From assembly GCA_017471125.1 (NCBI GenBank), contig JAFUWR010000306.1:1-18998 (forward strand): a stretch of 18,998 bases of DNA, written 5' to 3'. Below, piece after piece: positions 6,350-13,860 of the stretch. The notes under the pieces were generated by a model. The model searched no databases. It worked only from the letters and a program-made list of their open reading frames with translations, and was not told where the DNA came from. Position numbers and translations under genes: made by a program. The first letter of the stretch is position 1; the number at the start of each line of letters is the position of its first letter. Source of the DNA: Clostridia bacterium. GTDB taxonomy: Bacteria; Bacillota; Clostridia; Christensenellales; Aristaeellaceae.

Positions 6350-7342
6350 ATGAGCATGATTTGGAGCATGATCGTCCCGATCATCATCGTGGTGCTGGTC
6401 ATCACGCTGTTCTCGCTGTTCCCGCTGGGCCTGTGGTTCTCTGCGCTGATGAGCGGCGTGCACGTCAGCATCTTCAACCTGGTGGGCATGAAGTTCCGCC
6501 GGGTCAGCCCGCGGCGCATCGTGCCGCCGATGATCAAGGCCAGCAAGGCCGGCATCAAGGTCACCATGAACGAGCTGGAGACGCTGTACATGGCGGGCGG
6601 CAACGTGGACCGCGTGGTGGACGCGCTGATCGCGGCGCAGTCGGCCCAGATCGAGCTGGGCTTCGACCAGTCCAAGGCCATCGACCTGGCGGGCCGCAAC
6701 GTGCTTGAGGCCGTGAAGATGTCCGTCAACCCGAAGGTCATCGAGACCCCGGTCATCGCCGCCATCGCCAAGGACGGCATCGAGCTGCGGGCCAAGGCCC
6801 GGGTCACCGTCCGCGCCAACATCGCCCGGCTGGTCGGCGGCGCGGGCGAGGAGACCATCATCGCCCGCGTGGGCGAGGGCATCGTCACCACCGTCGGCTC
6901 CTCCGAGAGCCACAAGGACGTGCTGGAGAACCCGGACCTGATCAGCCGCACCGTGCTGAACAAGGGCCTGGACGCCGGCACCGCGTTCGAGATACTGTCC
7001 ATCGACATCGCCGACGTGGACGTGGGCCGCAACGTGGGCGCGCAGTTGCAGATGGACCAGGCCGAGGCCGACCGGCGCATCGCCCAGGCCAAGGCCGAGG
7101 AGCGCCGCGCGATGGCCGTCGCCCACGAGCAGGAGATGAAGGCCAGCGTGCAGGAGATGCGGGCCAAGGTCGTGGAGGCCGAGGCCGAGGTGCCCCGGGC
7201 TATGGCCGCCGCGCTCCGCGAGGGCAAGCTGGGCGTGATGGACTACTACAACATGCAGAACGTCCAGTCCGACACCCGCATGCGCGAGGCCATCGCCGGG
7301 GAGACCGTCCCCGCCCAGAACGACAAGGACATCAAGAAGTGA
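6350..7342 (+). CDS. floA: Flotillin-like protein FloA
   Basis: A 330-residue flotillin-like protein, matching the length of Bacillus YqfA/FloA. An N-terminal hydrophobic hairpin or helix spans about 4-35. A PHB/SPFH-like region follows (about 36-230; for example FRRVSPRRIVPPMIKASKAG and GIELRAKARVTVRANIARLVGG). A charged Glu/Ala-rich helical part (about 235-290: QAEADRRIAQAKAEERRAMA and EAEAEVPRAMAAALREG) would form the coiled coil used for oligomer assembly. It ends with GVMDYYNMQNVQSDTRMR, typical for FloA. GGAGG lies 9 nt before ATG 6350; another ATG at 6345 is out of frame. It sits between nfeD and a third small gene, all closely spaced. Confidence 0.95.
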   Translation: MSMIWSMIVPIIIVVLVITLFSLFPLGLWFSALMSGVHVSIFNLVGMKFRRVSPRRIVPPMIKASKAGIKVTMNELETLYMAGGNVDRVVDALIAAQSAQIELGFDQSKAIDLAGRNVLEAVKMSVNPKVIETPVIAAIAKDGIELRAKARVTVRANIARLVGGAGEETIIARVGEGIVTTVGSSESHKDVLENPDLISRTVLNKGLDAGTAFEILSIDIADVDVGRNVGAQLQMDQAEADRRIAQAKAEERRAMAVAHEQEMKASVQEMRAKVVEAEAEVPRAMAAALREGKLGVMDYYNMQNVQSDTRMREAIAGETVPAQNDKDIKK

Positions 7343-7365
7343 CCACCCGGTAAGGGGGCGAACCG

Positions 7366-7806
7366 ATGGAATTCATCGTCTTTTTGCTGATGATCGTGTT
7401 CTTCCTGACCCTCGGCAAGCAGGAGGCCAAGAAGAAGGGAAACCAGAATGCGCAGCCCGCCAAAGCTGCCAAACCTGCCCGGCCCGCGGCGAAGCCCAGA
7501 GCGGCCAAGCCCCGGGCCGCGGCCCCGGAGGCGGTCGTCGCCCGTGCCGCGGCCTTCGAGCAGGGCCACAGCGGGCACGACGCCGAGGGCTGCGTGGGCG
7601 GCTCGATGGAACACGCTCACACCGAGGGCGAGTCCCGCGCCGAGCACAGCCGCCACGTGGAGGCCCAGCGCCAGCGGGAGGCCGAGGAGCACCGCGCCGC
7701 GCAGCTGGCCGGGGAGCTGGCCGCCATGAACGTGCGCCGCATGCGGCAGGCCGTGGTGATGGCGGAGATACTGGACAAGCCCAAGGCGCTGCGGCGCAAA
7801 TCTTAA
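7366..7806 (+). CDS. Uncharacterised FloA-operon membrane-anchored protein
   Basis: A 146-residue protein with no assigned function. Residues 1-16 form one hydrophobic helix (MEFIVFLLMIVFFLTL). A Lys/Ala/Pro-rich linker covers about 18-60. A compact block (HSGHDAEGCVGGSMEHAHTE, about 68-87) holds one Cys and several His. A charged helical tail ends in NVRRMRQAVVMAEILDKPKAL. It is 23 nt after floA, with a GGGGGCG element before ATG 7366, so it is probably co-transcribed with nfeD-floA. I recall similar proteins with a GCxGGS...EH block next to floA in other Clostridia. A metal- or partner-binding role in flotillin assemblies is inference. High Ala/Pro composition limits homology by eye. Confidence 0.7.
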   Translation: MEFIVFLLMIVFFLTLGKQEAKKKGNQNAQPAKAAKPARPAAKPRAAKPRAAAPEAVVARAAAFEQGHSGHDAEGCVGGSMEHAHTEGESRAEHSRHVEAQRQREAEEHRAAQLAGELAAMNVRRMRQAVVMAEILDKPKALRRKS

Positions 7807-7810
7807 CGAT

Positions 7811-7838
7811 TAGTTTAGACTAAACCTGTTTATATATA
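7811..7838 (+). promoter_or_regulatory. Palindrome and -10-like element before the HD operon
   Basis: GTTTAG-A-CTAAAC (7813-7825) is an inverted repeat just upstream of TATATA (7831-7838), in an AT-rich gap between two operons. The 19 bases from 7810 match 13 of 19 positions of the DtxR/IdeR-type box as I remember it, so a metal-responsive operator is possible. No good -35 is visible, and a simple hairpin is an alternative reading. Confidence 0.35.
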
Positions 7839-7861
7839 CCCAGGAATACGGAGGAAATGGT

Positions 7862-8428
7862 ATGCTGACTTTACAGAGGGCCCACGAGCTCAACGACGCC
7901 GCCGTCACCGAGGAGCACCTGCGCATCCACGCGCTGAACGTGGCCTACGCGATGGGCGCGATGGCGGAGCACTTCGGCGGCGACGTGGAGCACTGGCAGG
8001 CGGTGGGCGTGCTGCACGACTACGACTACCAGGAATGGCCGGAGGAGCACTTGAAGCACACGGAGGGGCCGCTGCTGGCCGCGGGGGTGGACCCGGAGGA
8101 CGTGCGCGCCATCATGAGCCACGGCTACACCATCTGCACGGACGTGGAGCCGCTGACCGACATGGAGAAGAGCCTGTTCACGGTGGACGAATTGACCGGC
8201 ATCATCCAGGCCTGCGCCCGCATGCGGCCCAGGGGCATCACCGACCTGGAGGTCAAGAGCTTCATGAAGAAGTTCAAGGACAAGAAGTTCGCCGCCAAGT
8301 GCGACCGGGCGCTGGTGCTCAAGGGCTGCGAGATGCTGGGCATGGACGTGAAGGACGTGGCCGCCATCTGCATCGAGGGCATGAAGGCCCACGCCGAGGA
8401 GATCGGATTGCTGGGCACCGAAGCCTGA
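7862..8428 (+). CDS. HD domain phosphohydrolase
   Basis: A 188-residue HD-superfamily metal-dependent phosphohydrolase. The expected ligands are in order: His23 (RIHALNVAYAM), His52-Asp53 (GVLHDYDYQ), further His at 66 and 87 (LKHTEG, IMSHGY), and Asp109 in TVDELTGIIQA. The C-terminal helical part (RPRGITDLEVKSFMKKFKDKKFA) is characteristic of a small stand-alone HD subfamily widespread in Bacillota. The substrate is unknown; nucleotides or phosphorylated metabolites are likely from the superfamily. A GGAGG site lies 7 nt before ATG 7862. tldD begins 20 nt after the stop, so this is the first gene of an operon with tldD, tldE and a flavoprotein. Confidence 0.9.
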   Translation: MLTLQRAHELNDAAVTEEHLRIHALNVAYAMGAMAEHFGGDVEHWQAVGVLHDYDYQEWPEEHLKHTEGPLLAAGVDPEDVRAIMSHGYTICTDVEPLTDMEKSLFTVDELTGIIQACARMRPRGITDLEVKSFMKKFKDKKFAAKCDRALVLKGCEMLGMDVKDVAAICIEGMKAHAEEIGLLGTEA

Positions 8429-8448
8429 TCCAAGGAGGATTTTCGACT

Positions 8449-9828
8449 ATGATCTTGAAAGCGACCGCCGAGAACGTGCTGCGGGAGGCCCTGCGCACGG
8501 GCGGCGACTTCGCGGAGCTGTTTTTGGAGGACCGCAGGAGCGGGGCCATGTCGCTGGTGGACGGCCACGTGGAGACCGCCTCCACCGTGCGCCGCCACGG
8601 GGCGGGCCTGCGGGTGTACAAGGGGCTGAACAGCGTCTACGTGCACACCAACGACACGTCCCCGTCGGGGCTGATGGCCTCGGCCCGCAAGGCCGCGGAC
8701 GCGGTGCGGGGCGACGCCGCCATCGGCGACCTCCACCTGACCCGCGCCCTCCAGCGCAACATCCACTACATCCGGGAGATGCCCATGGACGTGGCCGGGG
8801 CGCGCAAGGCGAAGCTCTTGCGCGACTGCGACCTGGCGGCGAAGGCGGTGTCCACGGAGATCACCCAGGTGCGGGCCAGCCTCGTCCACTGGGACAGCGA
8901 CGTCGTGATCGCCAACTCCGACGGCCTGCTCACCGGGGACACCCGGGTCTACACCCGCATGTACGTCAACGCCGTGGCGTCCAAAGGCGGCGACAGCCAG
9001 TCCGGTCGGGAGGCGCCCGGGGCCATGATGGGCTTCGAGCTGTTCGACCGCATCGATCCCTGTGCGGCGGCGCGGACGGCGGCGGAGCGGGCGGTGACCA
9101 TGCTCCACGCCGATCCCTGCCCCGCGGGGCGCATGCCCGTGGTCATCGACGGCGGCTTCGGCGGCGTCATCTTCCACGAGGCCTGCGGCCATTCCCTCGA
9201 GGCGGCGGCGGTGGCCTTCGGCAACTCCGAGTTCGCGGGCAAGCTGGGCCAGCAGATCGCCGCGCCTTGCGTCACCGCCGTGGACGACGGCACCGTCGCC
9301 AACGCATGGGGCTCGCTGAACATCGACGACGAGGGCGTGCCGACCACGAAGCTGACCCTCATCGAGAACGGCGTGCTGAAAAACTACATGGTGGACCGGC
9401 TGAACGGGCGGCGCATGGGCGTGCCCTCCACCGGCAGCGGCCGGCGGCAGGACTACACCTACGCCCCGACCTCCCGCATGCGCAACACCTACATCGCGGC
9501 GGGTCAGGACGACGAGGCGGAGATCATCGCCTCCTGCCCGGACGGGCTGTACGCCAGGTCGATGGGCGGCGGCAGCGTCAACCCCGTCACCGGCGAGTTC
9601 AACTTCGCCGTGGACGAGGGCTACCTCATCCGAAACGGCAGGATCGCCGCGCCCGTGCGGGGCGCGTCGCTGATCGGGCGCGGGTCGGAGATATTGATGA
9701 AGATCGACCGCGTGGGCCGGAACATGACGATGGCCCAGGGCATGTGCGGCGCGTCCAGCGGCAGCGTGCCCGTGAACGTGGGCCAGCCGATGATCCGCGT
9801 GACCGACATCACGGTGGGAGGGCGATGA
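8449..9828 (+). CDS. tldD: TldD metalloprotease subunit
   Basis: The 459-residue catalytic subunit of the TldD/TldE heterodimeric zinc protease, which degrades unfolded peptides and matures some ribosomally made peptides. The zinc motif HEACGH is at about 243-248, preceded by VVIDGGFGGVIF. The C-terminal GMCGASSGSVPVNVGQP supplies the conserved Cys (about 433), equivalent to the third zinc ligand of E. coli TldD. STGSGRRQDYTYAPTSRMRN and ARSMGGGSVNPVTGEFNF are other family blocks. ATG 8449 has AAGGAGG 10 nt upstream; the frame is open farther upstream but overlaps the HD gene without any site. The stop lies next to or overlapping the tldE start, typical for the pair. Confidence 0.96.
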   Translation: MILKATAENVLREALRTGGDFAELFLEDRRSGAMSLVDGHVETASTVRRHGAGLRVYKGLNSVYVHTNDTSPSGLMASARKAADAVRGDAAIGDLHLTRALQRNIHYIREMPMDVAGARKAKLLRDCDLAAKAVSTEITQVRASLVHWDSDVVIANSDGLLTGDTRVYTRMYVNAVASKGGDSQSGREAPGAMMGFELFDRIDPCAAARTAAERAVTMLHADPCPAGRMPVVIDGGFGGVIFHEACGHSLEAAAVAFGNSEFAGKLGQQIAAPCVTAVDDGTVANAWGSLNIDDEGVPTTKLTLIENGVLKNYMVDRLNGRRMGVPSTGSGRRQDYTYAPTSRMRNTYIAAGQDDEAEIIASCPDGLYARSMGGGSVNPVTGEFNFAVDEGYLIRNGRIAAPVRGASLIGRGSEILMKIDRVGRNMTMAQGMCGASSGSVPVNVGQPMIRVTDITVGGR

Positions 9829-9830
9829 GC

Positions 9831-11180
9831 ATGGACAGGGCAGGATTCATCCGCGAGCTGCTTGACCGCGGCGTCCGGCGCGGCGTGGCCGCCGAGGTGT
9901 GCACCGAGGACGGCGCGTCCTTCGAGGTGCAGGTCAAGGACGGCGAGGTGCTGCAATACAACGTGTCCGACGGCATGGGCCTCGGCCTGCGGGTGTTGAA
10001 GGACGGCAGGACCGGCACGGCCTCCACCCAAATTTTGGACGAGGAGGCGCTGGACCAGCTCCTGGACGGGGCCATCGAGAACGCCGAGTTGGTGGAGTCT
10101 AAGGACGAGCAGTTCATGTTCCCCGGCAGCGACAGCTACCCGGCGCTGGACCTGTACAACCCGGAGATCGACGCCATCCCCGCCGCGGAGAAGATCGACA
10201 TGGCGATGCGGCTCGAAAAGCTGGCATTGTCCCAGGACCCCCGGGTCACGCAGATCGAGGACTGCGCGGTGTTCTCCACCACCAGCGCGCGGGGCATGGT
10301 CAACACGCTGGGGCTTGACGTGTCGTCGAAGGCGAGCCTGTTGGGCGGCTACGTGTCCGTGGTGGCCCGGGACGGCGACCAGGTGAACACCGGCATGAAG
10401 GTGTTCTTCACCATGGACCCCAAGTCGGTGGACCTGGAGGCCGTGGCGCAGGCGGCGGTCCGGGAGGCGGTGGACGGCCTGGGCGGGACGCCGGTGGCCT
10501 CCGGCAAGTACCGGGTGCTGCTGCGGCGCAACGTGGCGGGCACGCTGCTGTCCACGTTCTCGGGCATCTTCTCCGCGGACAACGCCCAGCGCGGCCTGTC
10601 CCGGCTGGCCGGGCAGGAGGGCGAACAGATCGCCGCCGATTGCGTGACGATCATGGACGATCCCCATCGCCCGGGCAGCGCGTCCTCCGCGCCGTTCGAC
10701 GGCGAGGGCGTGGCCACCGTGGTCAAGGCCGTGGTGGAGAATGGCAGGCTGAACACGCTGCTGCACGACCTAAAGACCGCCCACAAGCAGGGCGTGGCCA
10801 CCACCGCCAACGGGGCGCGGTCGTCCTACGCCGCGCCGGTGGGCATCGCGCCCACCAACTTCTACTTCGCCCCGTCGGGCGATGATTTCGACGCCATGCT
10901 CGCAAGGACCGGCGACGGCCTGCTCATCACCGAATTGCAGGGCATGCACGCCGGGGCCAACGCCATCACCGGCGACTTCTCGCTGGCGGCCAAGGGCTTC
11001 GTCGTGGAGGGCGGCAAGGTGGGCCGCGCCGTCAGCCAGATCACCGTGGCGGGCAATTTCTACCAACTGTTGAAGGACATCGAGGCCGTGGGCGCGGACC
11101 TGGAGTTCCGGGTGCCCGGGGTGAGCTGCTTCGGCAGCCCGTCGCTGCTGGTGCGCGAGCTGTCCGTGGCGGGCGAGTGA
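9831..11180 (+). CDS. tldE: TldE (PmbA) protease subunit
   Basis: About 449 residues, the non-catalytic partner of TldD. It lacks the HExxxH motif, as TldE proteins do, and shows the family order: an N-terminal region with FEVQVKDGEVLQYNVSDGMGLGLRV, a middle part with ARGMVNTLGLDVSSKASL, and a C-terminal part with RRNVAGTLLSTFSGIFSAD, PFDGEGV and ITGDFSLAAKGF. It forms the closed cage that delivers peptides to TldD. Two ATGs are possible. ATG 9825 overlaps the tldD stop (ATGA) but is only 3 nt from GGAGG; ATG 9831 is 9 nt from it and is preferred. The flavoprotein gene follows after 15 nt. No candidate modified-peptide precursor was found beside the pair. Confidence 0.95.
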   Translation: MDRAGFIRELLDRGVRRGVAAEVCTEDGASFEVQVKDGEVLQYNVSDGMGLGLRVLKDGRTGTASTQILDEEALDQLLDGAIENAELVESKDEQFMFPGSDSYPALDLYNPEIDAIPAAEKIDMAMRLEKLALSQDPRVTQIEDCAVFSTTSARGMVNTLGLDVSSKASLLGGYVSVVARDGDQVNTGMKVFFTMDPKSVDLEAVAQAAVREAVDGLGGTPVASGKYRVLLRRNVAGTLLSTFSGIFSADNAQRGLSRLAGQEGEQIAADCVTIMDDPHRPGSASSAPFDGEGVATVVKAVVENGRLNTLLHDLKTAHKQGVATTANGARSSYAAPVGIAPTNFYFAPSGDDFDAMLARTGDGLLITELQGMHAGANAITGDFSLAAKGFVVEGGKVGRAVSQITVAGNFYQLLKDIEAVGADLEFRVPGVSCFGSPSLLVRELSVAGE

Positions 11181-11195
11181 CAAAGGAGGAGCATC

Positions 11196-12053
11196 ATGGT
11201 ATACGACGTTGCGATCATCGGCACCGGCCCCGCGGGCGTCTCCGCGGCGCTGAATTTGAAGATACACGACAAGTCTTTCATCTGGATCGGCAAGAAGAAC
11301 CTGAGCGACAAGATCGCCCGGGCCGAGCGCATCTCCAACTACCCGGGGTTCATCGACGCCTCGGGCAAGGAATTGAACGACGCCTTTTTGAAGCAGGTGG
11401 AGGCGATGGGCATCGAGATCACCGAGGCGATGGTGAACCAGATCATGCCCATGGGCGACCACTACGCGCTGCTGGCCGGGCCGGACTTCTACGAGGCCAA
11501 GGCCCTGATCCTCACCACCGGCGTCAACCAGACCGGCGGGCTCAAGGGCGAGGCGGAGTTCCTGGGCCGGGGCGTCAGCTACTGCGCCACCTGCGACGGC
11601 GGGCTGTACCGGGGCAAGACCATCGCCGTGGTGTGCAACAACGCCCGGTTCGAGCACGAGGCCCAGTTCCTGGCGGGGCTGGCCGAGAAGGTCTACTTCT
11701 TCCCGTACTATAAAAATCCCGGCCTGACCGCCGACAACGTGGAGGCGCCCGCGGGCCGTCCCGTGGCCGTGGAGGGCGAGATGCGGGTGACCGCGCTTAA
11801 GATGAACGACGGCTCCAGCCTGCCGGTGGACGGGCTGTTCTGCCTGAGGGACTCCATCTCGCTGGGCACGCTGCTGCCGGGCCTGGAGACCGACGGCGGG
11901 CACATCGCCGTGGATCGGAAGATGGCCACCAACCTGCCGGGCGTCTACGCCGCCGGCGACTGCACCGGCCGGCCCTATCAGTACACCAAGGCCGTGGGCG
12001 AGGGCAACGTCGCCGCGCACAGCATATTGGATTATTTGGCGGAAAAGAAGTGA
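11196..12053 (+). CDS. Thioredoxin-reductase-like flavoprotein lacking NADPH motifs
   Basis: A 285-residue FAD protein of the TrxB family. The FAD-binding GTGPAG is at 9-14, the redox-active CATC at 130-133 (in GVSYCATCDG), and the second FAD block near the C-terminus reads GVYAAGDCTGRPYQYTKAVGEG. The pyridine-nucleotide site is degenerate. Where TrxB has GGGNSA and HRR, this protein reads VVCNNARF (145-152) and VYFFPYYK (166-173). It is also about 20-30 residues shorter than usual TrxB. This is the hallmark of ferredoxin-dependent flavin thioredoxin reductases (FFTR) and the related diflavin DDOR enzymes described in Clostridium. The electron donor is therefore probably not NADPH. AAAGGAGG precedes ATG 11196; last gene of the HD-tldD-tldE operon, no thioredoxin gene adjacent. 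Confidence 0.88.
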   Translation: MVYDVAIIGTGPAGVSAALNLKIHDKSFIWIGKKNLSDKIARAERISNYPGFIDASGKELNDAFLKQVEAMGIEITEAMVNQIMPMGDHYALLAGPDFYEAKALILTTGVNQTGGLKGEAEFLGRGVSYCATCDGGLYRGKTIAVVCNNARFEHEAQFLAGLAEKVYFFPYYKNPGLTADNVEAPAGRPVAVEGEMRVTALKMNDGSSLPVDGLFCLRDSISLGTLLPGLETDGGHIAVDRKMATNLPGVYAAGDCTGRPYQYTKAVGEGNVAAHSILDYLAEKK

Positions 12054-12055
12054 GC

Positions 12056-12096
12056 GAACGACCGGCCCCCGCGCACGGGAGCCGGTCGTTCCTTTT
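12056..12096 (+). terminator. Strong bidirectional terminator
   Basis: An 11-bp perfect stem (GAACGACCGGC / GCCGGTCGTTC, 14-nt partly paired loop) lies between convergent genes. It is followed on the plus strand by CCTTTTATCC and on the minus strand by a weaker CACTTCTTTTCC. It ends the HD-tldD-tldE-flavoprotein operon and probably also the PfkB-PAP2-PatB operon. Confidence 0.85.
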
Positions 12097-13267
12097 ATCC
12101 CTTGATGGCCTTCCGCAATCGCTCCAGCCCTTCCTTGAGCGTCGCCCGCGGGCAGGCCAGCACGAACCGCTGGAACTGCTCGCCCTGTTTGCCGAAGATG
12201 CCGCCGTCGTCCAGCCACAGCTTCGCCTTGTTGGCGACGAGGTCGTGGAGCTGCGCGGGGGTCAGGCCCAGCGCGGAGCAGTCCACCCACGCCAGGTACG
12301 TGCCCTCCGGCTCGATCAGCTTCAATTCGGGGAGGTTCTCCGCGAGGTAATCCCGCATGAACGCCACGTTGCCCTTGAGGTAGTCCTTCAGCGCGTCCAG
12401 CCACGGGTCGCCCGTGCGGTACGCGGCCTTGCAGGCGGCTTGGCCGACGTTGTTGAGCCCCGACCAGCCGGTGGCCTCGATCTCTGCCTTCACCTTTTTG
12501 CGCACGTCCGCGCCGGGGATGAACAGGTTGGACACCTGCAAGCCCGCCAGGTTGAAGGCCTTGCTGGGCGCGGTGCACACCACGGCCTGCTCCATCAGCT
12601 CCGGCACGGCCATGACCAGCGGCGTGTGGGGATGGTCGGGCCAGGTGAAGTCGCAGTGGATCTCGTCGGACACCACGGTGACCCCGTGGCGCAGGCAGAT
12701 GTCCCCCGCGCGGCGAAGCTCCTCCCGGGTCCAGACCCGCCCCGCGGGGTTGTGGGGGCTGCACAGTATGAACAGCTTCACGCCGTTTTCGACGATGGCC
12801 CGCTCCATGCCGTCGTAGTCCATGACGTACCGGCCGTCCCCATAGATCAGCGGGTTCTCGATCACCCTGCGCCCGTTGTCCCGCACGGTCTTGAAGAAGG
12901 GATAGTACACCGGCGGCTGGATGAGCACCCCCGCCCCGGGCTCGGACAGCGCCCGCACGGCCATCGCCAGCGCGAACACCACGCCCGGGGTGCGCACCAG
13001 CCACTCGGGCTTCGTTTGCCAGCCGAAGCGGCGCTCGAACCAGCCGCCCACGGCCTCGTAGTAGTCCGGCTTCACGCCGGTGTAGCCGAAGATGCCGTGC
13101 TCGACGCAGGCCCGCGCCGCGTCCAGCACGCCGTCGGGGGCGCGGAAGTCCATGTCCGCCACCCACATGGGCAGCGCGTCGGCGGGGACGCCGTGCTCCT
13201 CGGCGAAGTCGAATTTGATGCAATCGGTGTTGTGTCGGTCGATGACGGTGTCAAAGTCGAAGCTCAT
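12095..13267 (-). CDS. PatB/MalY-type pyridoxal phosphate C-S lyase
   Basis: A 390-residue fold-type I PLP enzyme of the MalY/PatB cystathionine beta-lyase family. Typical blocks are LPMWVADMDFRAPDGVLDA (32-50), HGIFGYTG (57-64), PHNPAGRVW (171-179), VVSDEIHCDF (198-207) and the PLP lysine at about 236 in APSKAFNLAGLQ. It ends with DGGIFGKQGEQFQRFVLACPR. It would cleave cystathionine or cysteine to pyruvate, ammonia and a thiol, in methionine/cysteine metabolism; some members act as aminotransferases. ATG 13267 is chosen because GGAGGG lies about 10 nt upstream and the start overlaps the PAP2 stop as ATGA; the longer upstream frame reads through the PAP2 gene. Last gene of a three-gene minus-strand operon. 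Confidence 0.93.
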   Translation of the reverse strand: MSFDFDTVIDRHNTDCIKFDFAEEHGVPADALPMWVADMDFRAPDGVLDAARACVEHGIFGYTGVKPDYYEAVGGWFERRFGWQTKPEWLVRTPGVVFALAMAVRALSEPGAGVLIQPPVYYPFFKTVRDNGRRVIENPLIYGDGRYVMDYDGMERAIVENGVKLFILCSPHNPAGRVWTREELRRAGDICLRHGVTVVSDEIHCDFTWPDHPHTPLVMAVPELMEQAVVCTAPSKAFNLAGLQVSNLFIPGADVRKKVKAEIEATGWSGLNNVGQAACKAAYRTGDPWLDALKDYLKGNVAFMRDYLAENLPELKLIEPEGTYLAWVDCSALGLTPAQLHDLVANKAKLWLDDGGIFGKQGEQFQRFVLACPRATLKEGLERLRKAIKG

Positions 13268-13860
13268 GCCCGCTTCGCCCTCCTCTTCTTCTTCTTGCTG
13301 GGACGGATGAAGTCCCTGAACGCCGGGAAGCGCCTGCGCAGGGCGCTGACGACGGCCCGGGCGCACTCGGCGGCGGCGATGCCCACGGCGATGCCCGCGA
13401 ACACGTCGGTGGGATAGTGGACGCCCACGTACAGCCGGGAGAAGCATATGAGCAGCGCCAAAATCAGCGCCGGGACGCCGTAGCGCTTCCTCATCCCCCG
13501 GAACAGCACCCACGCGCAGGCCAGCGAATTGGTGGCGTGGCCCGAGGGAAAGGAGAAGTCGTGCTGCTTCTCGATCATCAGCTGAAGCCCCTCGATCAGC
13601 TCATAGGGCCGGGTGCGGGCGATCCAATTTTTCAGGACGATGTTCACCACCACCAGCCCGATCAGCATCGAGACGGCGCTGGTGACCCCGACCCGGCGGG
13701 TCCTTCGGGGGATCAGCAGTATGAGCGTCAGCGCGATCCACAGAAGCCCCTTGTCGCCCAGGTGGGTGATGAACACCACGACGGGGTCCAGGACGCCGCG
13801 CAGGTGCGCCTGTATCCACAGCAGTATGGAAGCGTCGAAGTTGAATATAGCCGCGCTCAT
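13264..13860 (-). CDS. PAP2-family membrane phosphatase
   Basis: A 198-residue integral membrane phosphatase of the PAP2 family, similar in layout to BcrC/PgpB-type undecaprenyl-pyrophosphate or phosphatidylglycerophosphate phosphatases. The three active-site motifs are present: KNWIARTRPY (77-86), PSGH (105-108) and SRLYVGVHYPTD (141-152, His148 the likely general base). Hydrophobic helices flank them, and the tail is strongly basic (RPSKKKKRRAKRA). Its start overlaps the stop of the kinase gene (ATGA at 13857-13860) and its stop overlaps the PatB start (ATGA at 13264-13267), so all three are translationally coupled. The lipid substrate cannot be told from sequence. Confidence 0.92.
   Translation of the reverse strand: MSAAIFNFDASILLWIQAHLRGVLDPVVVFITHLGDKGLLWIALTLILLIPRRTRRVGVTSAVSMLIGLVVVNIVLKNWIARTRPYELIEGLQLMIEKQHDFSFPSGHATNSLACAWVLFRGMRKRYGVPALILALLICFSRLYVGVHYPTDVFAGIAVGIAAAECARAVVSALRRRFPAFRDFIRPSKKKKRRAKRA

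Noticed and set aside
7807..7861. A RiPP precursor peptide gene next to tldD/tldE
   Set aside because: The gaps around the operon are too short or lack a start with a ribosome site; no Cys/Ser/Thr-rich core peptide frame was seen.
10770..13223. An 817-residue minus-strand frame across tldE, the flavoprotein and patB
   Set aside because: It is Arg/Gly/His-rich and overlaps three recognised genes; long open frames without meaning are expected in DNA this GC-rich.
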